From Symbiodinium natans (taxonomy: Eukaryota; Sar; Dinophyceae; Suessiales; Symbiodiniaceae), in the NCBI GenBank assembly GCA_905221605.1, contig CAJNDS010002552.1, forward strand, positions 62,001-126,000: 64,000 nucleotides of DNA, read 5' to 3'. A program made the translations under genes and the position numbers. Within the stretch, counting starts at the first letter, position 1, and each line of letters starts with the position of its first letter. A model generated the notes under the pieces. The model was not told the origin of the DNA and did not search any database. It saw only the letters and a program-made list of their open reading frames with translations. Below are positions 47,069 to 57,249 of this stretch, piece after piece.

Positions 47069-47385
47069 ATGGCCCGAATCTGGGTTTCAAGATTAAGGTT
47101 TGCCCAGGTCTGCTTGTTCTGCGAAAACGTTCTATGGTTTATGGCCCGAATATAAGTTTCTAGTTTAAGGTTTGCCCAGGCATGCTTGCTCTGCGAAAAG
47201 GTTCTATGGCCCTATGGCCCGAATATGCGTTTCAAGTTTAAGGTTTTCCCAGGTCTGCTTGCTCTGCGAAAACGTTCTATGGCCCGATGGCCCGGATCTG
47301 GGCCTCAAGTTTAAGGTTCTTCAGGTATGTTTCTTCTACGAAAAGGCTCCATGGCCCGAATCTGGGTTTCAAGTTTAAGGTTTTA
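47069..47385. repeat. Tandem array of the 65-bp unit, part 2
   Basis: About five units in the same direction as part 1, beginning exactly at the end of the inserted element. It ends at 47385 where unrelated sequence (47386-47770) begins. Confidence 0.95.
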
Positions 47386-47769
47386 GATGTCCCCTCCCTT
47401 GGTGCTCGTAGGGTTTGGTGAGGGCCCTGCAGGTTTGTCGTATGTCCCGTCCCTTAGTGTTCGTGGGGTTTGGTGCGAAGTGACGGAATGGCCCGGACGA
47501 GTTCGCGCTGGCTACGTTCCGCCGCCCCGCTTGGCGGCTTATATTACTATTCCCCAAACGGGGAGCGGGGAAGGTGGGACAGGTAGCTAGCACTGTAGGG
47601 ACCGCAACCGGCCAAATGGGGCTTGGACACCTAGAAGCCACTTCTTGCGCGAAAAGACCATGTCAAACTTGCTCTCTATAACCCCCTGGTGTTGCTAAGC
47701 GGGGAATTTTATTGAGAGAGCTGCTCCGGCCCGAAGACATTTTGTGACAAGGGTAAACCCTGAAACCCT

Positions 47770-48497
47770 TAGATTTTGCCAGGTTTGCTCTGCGAAATGG
47801 CTCTAGGGCCCGAATCTGGGCTTCAAGTTTAACACGCTTTCTAGGGTTTAAAGGTTTTTCCAGGTCTTCTTGCTCTGCGAGAAGGTTCGATGGCCCGAAT
47901 CTGGGTTTCAAGTTTGACGTTTCCCAGGTCTGCTTGCTCTGCGAAAACGTTCTATGGTTTATGGCCCGAATATGGGTTTCAAGTTTAAGGTTTTCCCAGG
48001 TCTGCTTGCTCTGCGAGAAGGCTCTATGGCCTGGATCTGGGCTTCAAATTTAAGGTTTTTCCAGGTCTGCTTGCTCTGCGAAAAGGCTCTATGGCCCGAA
48101 TCTGGGCTTGAAATTTAAGATTTTCCCGGGTCTCAGGCTTGCTCTGCGAAAACGTTCTATGGCCCTATGGCCCGAATCTGGGTTTTAAGGTGTTCCCGGT
48201 CTGCTTGCTTTGCGAAAAGGTTCTATGGCCCGAGTCTGGGTTTCGAGTTTGAGGTTTTCCAGGTCTGCTTGCTCTGCGAAAACGTTCCATGGCCCGAGTC
48301 TGGGTTTCAAGTTTATGGTCCCAGGTCTGTGTGCTCTGCGAAAATGTTCTATGGCCCGAATCTGGGTTTCAAGTTTAAGGTTTTTCCCAGGTTTGCCTGC
48401 TTTGCGAAAAGGCTCTATTGCCCGAATGTGGGTTTCGAGTTTGAGGTTTTCCCAGGTCTGCTTGCTCTGCGAAAACGTTCTATGGCCCTATGGCCCT
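47770..48497. repeat. Tandem array of the 65-bp unit, part 3
   Basis: About ten further units after 385 bp of different sequence. The frame 48167-48499 is a product of the repeat. Confidence 0.95.
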
Positions 48498-49690
48498 AAT
48501 GCGCACGCATCGATCCCAAACGTGCATCTATAGGAAGAAGGTGGAAGAACCTCAAAAGCCCCCCCAGCCCCTTTCAGCACTTGCATGTACACGTCGGCTT
48601 ACAGCTACACGTGCACTTTGCATTCGCACTTTATACACATACACTTACACGTACACGTTCACGTTTCAAATGTTCACGCGCACGTACGCTGGCACCTACA
48701 CATATGCTTGGCTTTGAAGATCCCAGCTCAATGGTGTATCCTTGACGGCGCCTGCCGTAGCTGCGCATGGCGCAAAAAAACTGCTGCAAGATCCATTCTG
48801 ATAGATTTCTGTGTACTGTTGTTCTACCTTCTTCGCTTTCCTGCTGATGTCAGTTCATTCGTTTTCTTCCTACCGGTTCTGGGGCTTTAGGTGCCTATAT
48901 CGTTGTACTGCCTTGTTTCCATTACGGATTTTCAGTAGTTTCTACAGTTTTTGCGGGGTTCTCGTAGTCTCGGGTTGTGATGCTTTATCAAGACTCACAA
49001 TAAGTACTTATCAGAAGTCCTTTTGTGCCATTTCTTGTCATGCGCAAAGGAAGGCGGGCCATCTGGGCACGATGCCTTGGTTGCCGAAATAGCACAGATC
49101 ATACGCACCGAAGATAGGCAACAGTTCTGCCAGCCGCCATCTTTTTAGAAGGTTCTGAGTTCAATCAAACCCACAGGGACAAGTAGCTCTAAACCCTCCT
49201 AAATCCCACCAGTCTATTTCCTACCTAAAGTCTCCCGAATCTTGAAGCCGAAGGGCTCCAACGAGTCAAGTAGGACATACTTATAGGGAAGGAAGGGCGA
49301 AGAGGAAGGGCGAAACAAGGACAAAGGGAGTGGAGCACAAAAGGGAAGTCGAGAAACGAATTCAAGCAGTTCAGCAAAGGAAATAGGCCCTGGCCATGGG
49401 GCCAACCCAGGACGCGAATCTGGCCGTGTCGAGGCACAGAGCACGGGGAAATCTTCCTAGTAGATCTCCCGGTGTAGAAAAAACAAAACTGACAGCCCCA
49501 TCTGAAACAATCCTTGTGCAATCGCCAAGATGCCCTGTCCAGATGCCGCGTCCTATCCGTCTCTGGTGGGAAACTCGCGGCCAGTGCGGACACCACCGCC
49601 CTGCGTCACCTAACGCCTACAACCCTCCATTGCGTTCCTCGTGCCGCTACTTGAGGCCGTCCGACGCCGCTGCATTCTGTGCTGAGGTGG
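48498..49690. other. No supported gene
   Basis: An ACACGT/ACACTT-rich low-complexity tract at 48590-48710 and mixed sequence to 49690. Minus frames 49214-49596 are unsupported. Confidence 0.4.
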
Positions 49691-49805
49691 GATTGAGGGT
49701 CTTGGGAGGGCAGCCAGGGTCTGCGGGGGATGAGGACTCAGGACGCTTACAGCGGCATGAAGGTTGAGAATGTATTGGGAGCAGGTAGGGATGACGATGG
49801 GGATC
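49691..49805. repeat. Repeat copy related to 50370-50530
   Basis: Shares 'ggtcttgggagggcag.cagggt.tgcgggggatgaggactcagga' and 'gaaggttgaga' through 'gggagcaggtagggatgacgatggggatccg' with 50370-50530, the latter with a 40-bp insertion. Confidence 0.9.
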
Positions 49806-49937
49806 CGGGCTTGAGGTTTAGGAGGCGGGCCCTTGACAGGCCTTTTAGGGTTCGGGTTTAGGGTCGAGTCGTGTCGAGTTTCAGGCGCCCTCACCGGTTC
49901 GAGAGGTTTGGCAACTGCGAGATTCCTTACTTGTGAG

Positions 49938-50076
49938 GTGGGCGCTTGCCAAGTGGACATCGGCACTGGTGTGGCCTCTTGGACCAGCAGTTGAATCATT
50001 AGACTTTGATGAAATGCTGGATGCCTTGCCGCCGGCAAAAGCATTCGATGCTCACGCTGAGCTTTGGGCATGGCAG
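49938..50076 (+). CDS. Probable exon, unknown protein
   Basis: A GAG|G acceptor at 49937/49938 and a GC donor at 50077 bound 46 codons. The peptide includes LAKWTSALVWPLGPAVESLD then FDEMLDALPPAKAFDAHAEL. Composition and both splice signals support coding better than the overlapping minus frame 49610-50071. No family recognised. Confidence 0.4.
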
Positions 50077-50369
50077 GCTTGACGCTTCTGGCTAGGGTTT
50101 AGGGTTCGGGCTTACGGTCGAGTTTCAGGCGCCCCTCAGAGTAACAACTTCAGGTTTGGGGGTTCAGGATATTCCCTGACCTGGATGATGGGGCTGTGGT
50201 TCCCTAGTGGCCCTAGCAAACCGCAACCAAAGCCAAAGCGAGGTGCTACTCGTATCTTGGTAGCCCTCAAGATGCTACTCAATTGAGTGCTGCCAAGGCA
50301 TCTGGCCGGCGAGCACCTCCTCCATGGCGCGTTTCTGGACCTGAACAAAGGTTTCAGGGCTGGCTGACT

Positions 50370-50530
50370 GGAGGTCTTGGGAGGGCAGTCAGGGTGTGCG
50401 GGGGATGAGGACTCAGGACTTTTACCATTGAGGGTATGTCTGGCCTCCTGGAGCGACAGTGTCAGTATGGGGCTTACAGGGAGTGAAGGTTGAGAAGTAT
50501 TGGGAGCAGGTAGGGATGACGATGGGGATC
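50370..50530. repeat. Repeat copy related to 49691-49805
   Basis: See the paired copy; the two lie 0.7 kb apart in the same direction. Confidence 0.9.
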
Positions 50531-50733
50531 CGGACATAGCCAGAGTGCACCTTGCCCTGCATACCTGCAAGCAGCAAATGCCCCCGTACACCTGTTTCAA
50601 TGTTCACCCTGCGCACGGGCCGGATGCCCTTGGGCTTGTCCTTGCTCAGGCGAAGCCTGTGACGACCGGGTGGGATGTCATATGAGGTTACATGAGGTGA
50701 GGCATCATCGTCTGAGGCGATGCCAAGGCCCAC
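50531..50733 (-). CDS. Possible exon, strand uncertain
   Basis: The minus strand reads DIPPGRHRLRLSKDKPKGIR and VNIETGVRGHLLLAGMQGK in one frame, ending at a GA donor next to the repeat. The plus strand is also open (LALHTCKQQMPPYTCFNVHP). I cannot decide between them; no family recognised. Confidence 0.25.
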
Positions 50734-51029
50734 AGCATCCGCAGCATCCGCTGCATCCGCAGCATCCGCTTCCGGTGGGACACATCTGGGGCCCAGTGAC
50801 GGAGGAATGCCTGGATGCCATAGCAGTTGTGTCGTTTAAGCATCGCATCATCGTGGATGTCCATGGGGTTGAAAGTAGCAGCTTTCATTCATTTCCCACG
50901 GCTGCGCTCCCCCAACTTCTGAATGAGCCAACCCCATTTGCTTGTGCTTCCACGCTTAACTTATTCGCCCCAGGAAGGTGTACGTGCTTGCCTAAATATC
51001 TCAAGCGCTTGCGCCTTGGCGCCTTTTTA

Positions 51030-51500
51030 CACCCAACTCCTGAAAAGCCCAGGCCGCTGAATCTGATGAGGCGTGCCTTCCAGAGACGAGTACTGTCGAC
51101 CGCACCGCTGCCAAAACATCCGAGCGTGCTGTTGTCTGGAGGCTTTTCAGGATGCTGTGGACATGCAGCAATGTCATGACACATGCGCAAAGGCTCGCGA
51201 AAGCATATCTCCGCAGAAGACCCGGAAGAGCTACATGGTGCACGTACTGTGTAAGCAACTATACTGCTGCAACACAAAGGTTAGCTACTGTAGCAGTAGC
51301 AAGCACCAAAACAAACACCCATCTCGGCTCGGAACGGAGATTGTACCAAAGCAGGCGCCCCTATCCGACCCCATGGAGGGTCTCCATCTTCCGCGTTCGA
51401 CAGTCCCTCGTGAAGCCTAAGATTTCTCGTCTTCCTCGAATCCTGAAAGTAATGGCCCTTGAATTGCACTTGGTTTCAGAGCGCGATCTCGCTGTCAACG
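51030..51500. repeat. Dispersed repeat, copy of 56480-56945
   Basis: Over 400 bp of near identity with 56480-56945, including 'tgaatctgatgaggc.tgccttccagagacgagtactgtcgaccgc', 'gtctggaggcttttcaggatgctgtgga' and 'aactatactgctgcaacacaaaggtta'. Small indels distinguish the copies. The open frames of the copies are not conserved in length, so coding is unlikely. Confidence 0.9.
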
Positions 51501-52697
51501 TTAGCGGGTCAGAGAGCACATCGGCAGTTGGATTCTCCTTTTGAGTATATCCACTATGCTCTCTTGGAATCGCCTGCGGAAGCCCTAACCCTCAATCCTA
51601 ATCTCCCGTAAACCCATGTGAACCCTGTAAGGGAACACCCAAAGGATCCTAATTATTGTGGACGCTTTGGAATACACGTTTTGCGTTTTGAGTGGGCTGT
51701 TGAAGGTCAAAAACAGACTGACTAGTGCAGGAATCCCCGCGAAGGCAACAGACATTCTTCCCCCAACAATTGAAAACCCAACAATGTTTCAATAGAAGCC
51801 AGACTGGACTGCATGCCAAGACATTGCCTCCACGCTAGATTTTGCCGCTGTAGTACGTGGGGATCCTCTTATATGGATTGTGAGTTGCTGAAGGATTGTC
51901 GCAGTTGAGGCAGTGTTGGCTTCAGCGTTCCTTGCCAGAGACATCGCCGCTACATGAATCGACCTCCCAATTGTCCCCCAATGTTCGAAGACATATTTTG
52001 ATATTGTGTTGAATGAGGTGTGAAGAACATCGGGGAGCGACTTATGTCTTTGCCTTTGGAGTATCAGAAGTGATTCACAACAACGAGGTTCAGTCGACCT
52101 GCGCGGTCGCCCAGCTGTTCAGTAGATTGGGTTTGTAAATGGTGAGCTGATGAAGGGCCGGTCTGGGCTGTAACTACTGGGGCAATGCGGCTCAGAGTAC
52201 AAGCTCCGACTCAGAATTTCTTAGCCGTTCTGGCTCAGCGCTTTACGATTTCACCCGTGCTGCGCTTTCCTTGGCAAGCGCCTCTTGCCAGTGCGATGCC
52301 CTGAAATCCGACAAGGAGGTGCTGGAGCATGCCTTTCGGCCGGGGGCCCCGGATAGAAGCAGACAGCGGCCTCCTCTCCCCTATAGTTCTTGGCTTGATA
52401 CTCAGTCAGTGAGCAGCAGAGGTTTCTCCATTCATCTTTTTTTGGGACAAGGGCACGATGGACCAAAGCCTCACATTGGCTGAAACTGGAAACTTGACAA
52501 TACCGACTACTAGCACTCGAAAGTGGGAGGCGCGTGGCAGGAATCACAACAACTCTTGGTAGCAAATGCGGCGATAAACCGCAGCAGAGAGCGTGGCTAC
52601 CTTGTTTTCTTCGTTCACGAGCCGAGCTTGGTCGAAAAATGGGGCACACGGCTGCAAACACGTGGGGCAGCCGGGCAGTCTGAGAAGTTACTGCTGC
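51501..52697. other. No supported gene
   Basis: Frames 52251-52661 (-) and 52271-52483 (+) overlap; neither has homology. The SNF2-type helicase exons expected upstream of 52780 were looked for here and not found. Confidence 0.35.
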
Positions 52698-52897
52698 CCT
52701 AAACCCTAAACCCTAAACCCTCAACCCTCAACCCTAAACCCTAAACCTAAACCCTAAACCCTTAACCCCAATCCCTGAGGACCAAGGACAAGGAGATGTT
52801 TTGGCCCTTCTGGCCCGAGCGGAAAGCGAGGAGAGCTTCAACCGTCAGCCCTATGGGGTTTAGGGTTTAGGGTTTAGGGTTTAGGGTTTAGGGTTTT
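52698..52897. repeat. Telomere-like arrays flanking a short exon
   Basis: CCCTAAA units at 52698-52772 precede the exon 52780-52847, and five TTTAGGG units at 52856-52894 follow it inside the next intron. The two arrays point in opposite directions. Confidence 0.9.
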
Positions 52898-54488
52898 GTT
52901 CACGATAAGGGACACTGCGTAAAGAGGCCGAAAAAGGTGGAGCCTTCGTTTCAAAGAGCGTCTGCGGCAGGATCTGCTCATGGAATACCTGGAGGACGAC
53001 AAGCCCACGCACGACTGGCTCAGCTCGAAGATTCAGGACAAGGCCGCGGAGGGAGAAAGGGAAGGATCCTTACAGTAAGGGAGGGAACGCCGCAGAGTAA
53101 CCGTAGGCTGAATCACGGGAGCACGGGCAGAGTGATAAGTACGAATGGGGGGGGGATTCCCCCCTCCCCCCACTCCCCCCCCACAAAAAAAAAAAACAAA
53201 ACAGGGCAAGGCAGGAGAGACGGACGAAGAGAGGTTCCTCGAGCCCTTTTGGGGAACGTTCGCAGAGAGTTCCATATGTGGCGGAAGGGACACCTTGCAA
53301 CAGGTGTCAGCGCTGCGACGGCTCGCCCAGCGCTTCCCCGCATTCATGGTGAAGATGGTGACCAGCGGGGCGCTGAAGTGGCGATGGCACCTGGGACATC
53401 AGCACTTGATATTTTTCTCGAAGGCTGGCGCTTCCTTTTTTGAAGAGATGCAGCGCGTCTGTTGTCTTACGAAGTGGGGACCGTGGGACAGTCAGGCCAT
53501 TTGGAGTGGCAAGAGCAGCTTAGGTACTGGGTCAATGAGATTTTGGAGAAGGCGGCAGCCTCAGGAAAAGTAGGAAAAGTTTACCTGTTTTTCGACTTGC
53601 ATCCACACGTAGCGACGTAGCGCACCGGCTTTGTGATCAAGGCTTTGGGCGCCAAGCCTTGTTGCACAGAACTTTTCATCATGCATTGGGATGTTCCCCC
53701 TTGTACTAACAGATTCTCCTACCCCCCTACAGGTATTATACTCCCCTAACAGTCCTTCATAGGGATTGTAAGCGGGGGGGTACCTCCGGTCCCAGGTACA
53801 CCATGGACGACTCCCAGATCAAGCCCGCTGAGCTGGGCCTGCTCCAGGGCAACCCACCCGAGAAGCTCAAGGACGACAACCCGCGCCTGGGGCCCGCAAG
53901 TGGGGTTTGGGGCCTGGGATTGCGCAAAGATTTGTTCGATTTAACTAAACCCTAAACCCTGAGCCTCCCTTTGTAGGTCTACCCAAGCAAGCAAAGACCA
54001 TTATGTCCGGAGCCGGCGCGCTCGCAGCGCCTGAACCACCCAAAGTCCTCAACAATTTCGGCGCTATATGGAGGCGCCTCCGTTCGTACCGGGACAAGTC
54101 TGGCCGGGAAGCTTCCAAGCTGCACTCAGCGATGGGAACTGATTAGTTGTACTCTTCCATCATGAGGGTCTAAGCCCTAAACCCTAAACGCTGCGCCTCA
54201 AGAAGAAGTACAACCTTGGACCCTTTGCTTGGTCTTTGTATCTGTAGTGTTTTCTGATTGTTGTATGTATGTATGTATGTATGTATGTATGTATGTATGT
54301 ATGTATGTATGTATGTATGTATGTATGTATGTATGTATCTGTATATATATATATATGCATCAGCACCCGTACGGATTCTTCAGAGTGAGAAGAGTGCGGC
54401 CTCAAGACCCACACAGAACCGACACCCGCGAAACCAATAGGGTCACGGGTCGCAGAAGACCTAAGTTACGCACGTAAGATACACATGT

Positions 54489-54523
<35 letters not shown>

Positions 54524-54588
54524 CATTCACTGTACGCTGTTGCGGGCAGGACAAAATGATCTCCAGACTCCCATCCAGAGAGGAACTA
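52780..54588 (+). CDS. SWI/SNF-type remodeler fragment: SnAC-like segment and bromodomain start
   Basis: Exons 52780-52847, 52937-53060, 53215 to about 53285, 53796-53899, 53977-54110 and 54550-54588. The first three join to LALLARAESEESFNRQ, then RFKERLRQDLLMEYLEDDKP, THDWLSSKI and FGERSQRVPYV. This matches the order ARSEEE...F...RLM...ELPDWL...GR..R..V.Y of the SnAC region after the Snf2/Brahma helicase. The last three give VLNNFGAIWRRLRSYRDKSG and, across a GC-AG intron, SRLPSREEL, the first helix and loop of a Snf2/polybromo-type bromodomain. Donors are GC, GA, GT and GC; acceptors are AG|G. An exon near 53483-53575 (LEWQEQLRYWVNEILEKAAA) may lie between. The helicase part and the rest of the bromodomain were not found, so it may be a broken gene or have long introns. 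Such proteins use ATP to move nucleosomes; dinoflagellates have few nucleosomes. Confidence 0.5.
53688..53782. mobile_element. Copy of the palindromic MITE-like family
   Basis: Shares 'gggatgttcccccttgtactaacag' and 'aacagtccttcatagggat' with 7368-7471 and 3085-3135. Lies in an intron of the SNF2-like gene, directly upstream of the exon at 53796. Confidence 0.6.
54262..54357. repeat. (ATGT)n and (TA)n microsatellite
   Basis: About 19 perfect ATGT units followed by a short TA run. It lies in the intron 54111-54549. Confidence 0.95.
54491..54522. repeat. (CA)n microsatellite
   Basis: About 15 CA units, 28 bp before the exon at 54550, in the position of a polypyrimidine-poor acceptor region. 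Confidence 0.95.
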
Positions 54589-56479
54589 GTGGTACCGTCG
54601 CTACTGTGTATTTCTGTGACTGTGATTGTCATAGACTGCAAGAGAGGCCCCCGAAATCGTGATGCACACTTTGAAGCACTAACAATGAACATATCTAAAG
54701 GTCCAAAGCTGCCTGACATGACGCAACCAAGGCGGTGGGCCAATCTTCTGGTATGCTTGGCCATGTGCGCCAGCTGCCCGGGCACCGTTGTGGGTCACGC
54801 ACCATACCCCTCTCACCCTTAGTACGAAGTATTCCGTAGAAGAGACCACACATGTACACGGACAGATTCAGTATTGGGGGGTGGGGGGCGTTGGATGTTG
54901 AAAATATCAGGGGAGGATGAGTTGGGACTATTCAGGATGAGTTGGGCCTGCTTCCTTGCTTGGAGCTGCCCAGAACTTTGGGAATTGAGGATTCCGGAGT
55001 TGGTTATTGGGCCAAGCCAGGAAGCTGCCTGTCTAACTGATTCAGTCAGGGTTAATTGTCCCCGAGTGGTTGCAGAGACATGGAGATCAGAGAGCTTGTC
55101 GGCCTTGATCCCATGAAAGGGATGGATGTTGGGCGAAGTCCTGCCCTCGGGCCCCTCTTTGTCTTGCGAGGCTTACGCATTAAGGTTTAGGCTTTAGGGT
55201 TTAGGCTCTTGCGGCTTAGGGCCTCGGTGAGACTTGGCCTGGGGGGCGTGGGGAGCTGGCCAGTTGCACGAGCGTCCATCTGAGCCCTAAACCCCAACCC
55301 CCAAACTCTCGACCCGAAGCCTGAACGATCGCGGCCCCCAGCGCTTGCTCATTAAACGAATCTTAAGCCTTACGCTCGAGATCCTCACTCACGATCCTCT
55401 GCAGGTGCTTTAAGCACGTCTACCAGAACCCCACATTTAGTTCATGGTTTATCGTCTTACAATCCTATTTTGGCCGTTTGTAAAAAAATCGCGAAATATT
55501 TCCAAAAATGCCTTTTTGGTTGGCAGGGCGAGGAGCCGGCGCAACATTCTGGCCTTTCAGCCTAAGCCCTAAATCCCGAGTTCCTAAAAGACCCAAGCTG
55601 CGGAGGCTGCGCGGATGGCCCAACGCCCCAGGCAGTTCAGCTGAAGCTTGTTGTGCTGAAGCATACTGCGCTGTCGCACACGAAGTTCCTCCTGCTGGCC
55701 ATACCCTCAGCGGCTGATGTCAGAGGACTTGCAAACCTTACCATGAGACGCAAGCTTTCGAGTTGTCGTTTGTGAACCGGTGACACTGGGAGGGGGTGCG
55801 CTTTGGATTTTTGAGGCTTGATGTGTGGGGCCTTGCCCATCTCGCAGCAGCGGAGGTTCTCTTGGTGCTCACGGATGTGAATGTCAGCCCAGGTGCGCGA
55901 CTTGCAGGTGGGAGCGCGCTTACCCCAAAACGGGCGGGCCGCCTTAAAAGGAACCCAAAAGTGGCGCCATATTTTAGAGGCGTGACCCAATGACTTCGTT
56001 GTTCGAAGGGCTACGCAGCCCCCGCCTCGGCCGCGGGCCCATTCGGAAGGAAGGGCAATCGGAAGATATCGGAAGGGCTCTCTGAGACTGTGTGGAATAA
56101 AACAACTAGGGGAACTCTTCAGAAAAATGGTTGCGGGTGGAATCTGTGTTCTTTTCTGAAGCCTACCAGTATCCCGTGGTGGTGTTGCGCATGTGCACCT
56201 CGGCCGGCGAGCCAAGATGGTGCCACAGCCCTAAACACTCCTTAAACACACTTTATGCCGTAAATCGCAGGGCTTTCCGTCCCCCTCTCACCAGATTCGC
56301 TAAGAGGCAACATCCCTCCTGGTTCGCTGGAGATGGTCCACACCTTAAGCCCAAGACCTGACACATCGATTGGCGTCCAGTGCGTCCACATTGGGAAACT
56401 GCATTCCTCTGGATGCGTCGAAGTCAAAACCTGAAACCTAAACCCAAATCCGATAGCCTGAATTCATATTCAGCGTGAA

Positions 56480-56945
56480 CTCCTGAAAAGCCCAGGCCGG
56501 TGAATCTGATGAGGCATGCCTTCCAGAGACGAGTACTGTCGACCGCGCCGCTGCCAAAACATCCGAGCCTGCTATTGTCTGGAGGCTTTTCAGGATGCTG
56601 TGGATGTGCAGCAATGTCATGACACATGCACAAGGGCAAGCATATCTCCGCGGAAGCTCCCGGAAGAGCTACATGGCGCACATGCTGTGTAAGCAACTAT
56701 ACTGCTGCAACACAAAGGTTATCTATTGTAGCAAGCACTTTTAGTACTAGCGCCCATCTCGGCTCGGAACGGGGGTTGTACCAAACCAGGCTCCCCTATC
56801 TGACCCTCCCATGGAGGGTCTCCATTTTCCGCGTTTGACAGTCCCTCGTGGCGCCTAAGGTTTCTCGTCTACCTCGAATCCTGAAATTTTCTGGTGCTTG
56901 AATTGCAAGTCTTGATTTCAGAGCCCGATCTCGCTGTCAACGGTA
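56480..56945. repeat. Dispersed repeat, copy of 51030-51500
   Basis: See the paired copy. The copies are 5.4 kb apart in the same direction and flank the SNF2-like exons. Confidence 0.9.
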
Positions 56946-56999
56946 GCACAACTGGTGTCGACTCGCAGCAGCTCAAAGGTCATCTACGCCTGTTTGTGT

Positions 57000-57170
57000 G
57001 AGGCCACGTGCCCATGATTTCATCTTTGTAACTGCAATCTGGAATGTCTTGGCTTCCGTTGCCATGGCTCCCGCTGCTCGTAGCACTGCTGAGCACAGAG
57101 GGCTCGGCACAGAGAAAGGCCGCGCGTTGGGGCTTAAAGTTCCGGGCTTTCTGAACCCTACACCCTAAGC
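57000..57170. repeat. Dispersed repeat, copy of 39405-39565
   Basis: See the paired copy. This copy lies about 80 bp upstream of the first recognisable exon of the cysteine-rich gene. Confidence 0.85.
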
Positions 57171-57249
57171 AAAAGGCTCCCAAACGGATAAGTCCTGAAC
57201 CCGAAGCCCCGTAATTGCTCGGGAGCGGAAGCAATGGCCCCTGATGCAG

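Larger units (their letters stand above)
54589..57249. other. Intergenic or long intron; dispersed repeats
   Basis: Contains TTTAGGG-like remnants at 55180-55220 and the repeat copies at 56480-56945 and 57000-57170. A cysteine-rich reading near 55868 (ECQPRCATC) resembles the gene that follows but lacks usable junctions and is not called. The 5' end of that gene must lie here or further upstream. Confidence 0.4.

Noticed and set aside
43170-48497. CRISPR-like repeat-spacer array
   Set aside because: The repeats are long, degenerate, continuous tandem units without unique spacers, in a eukaryotic context.
55868-55915. Extra exon of the cysteine-rich gene (ECQPRCATC)
   Set aside because: The cysteine spacing fits half a unit, but no AG|G acceptor or donor joins it in phase to 57250 or to another unit.
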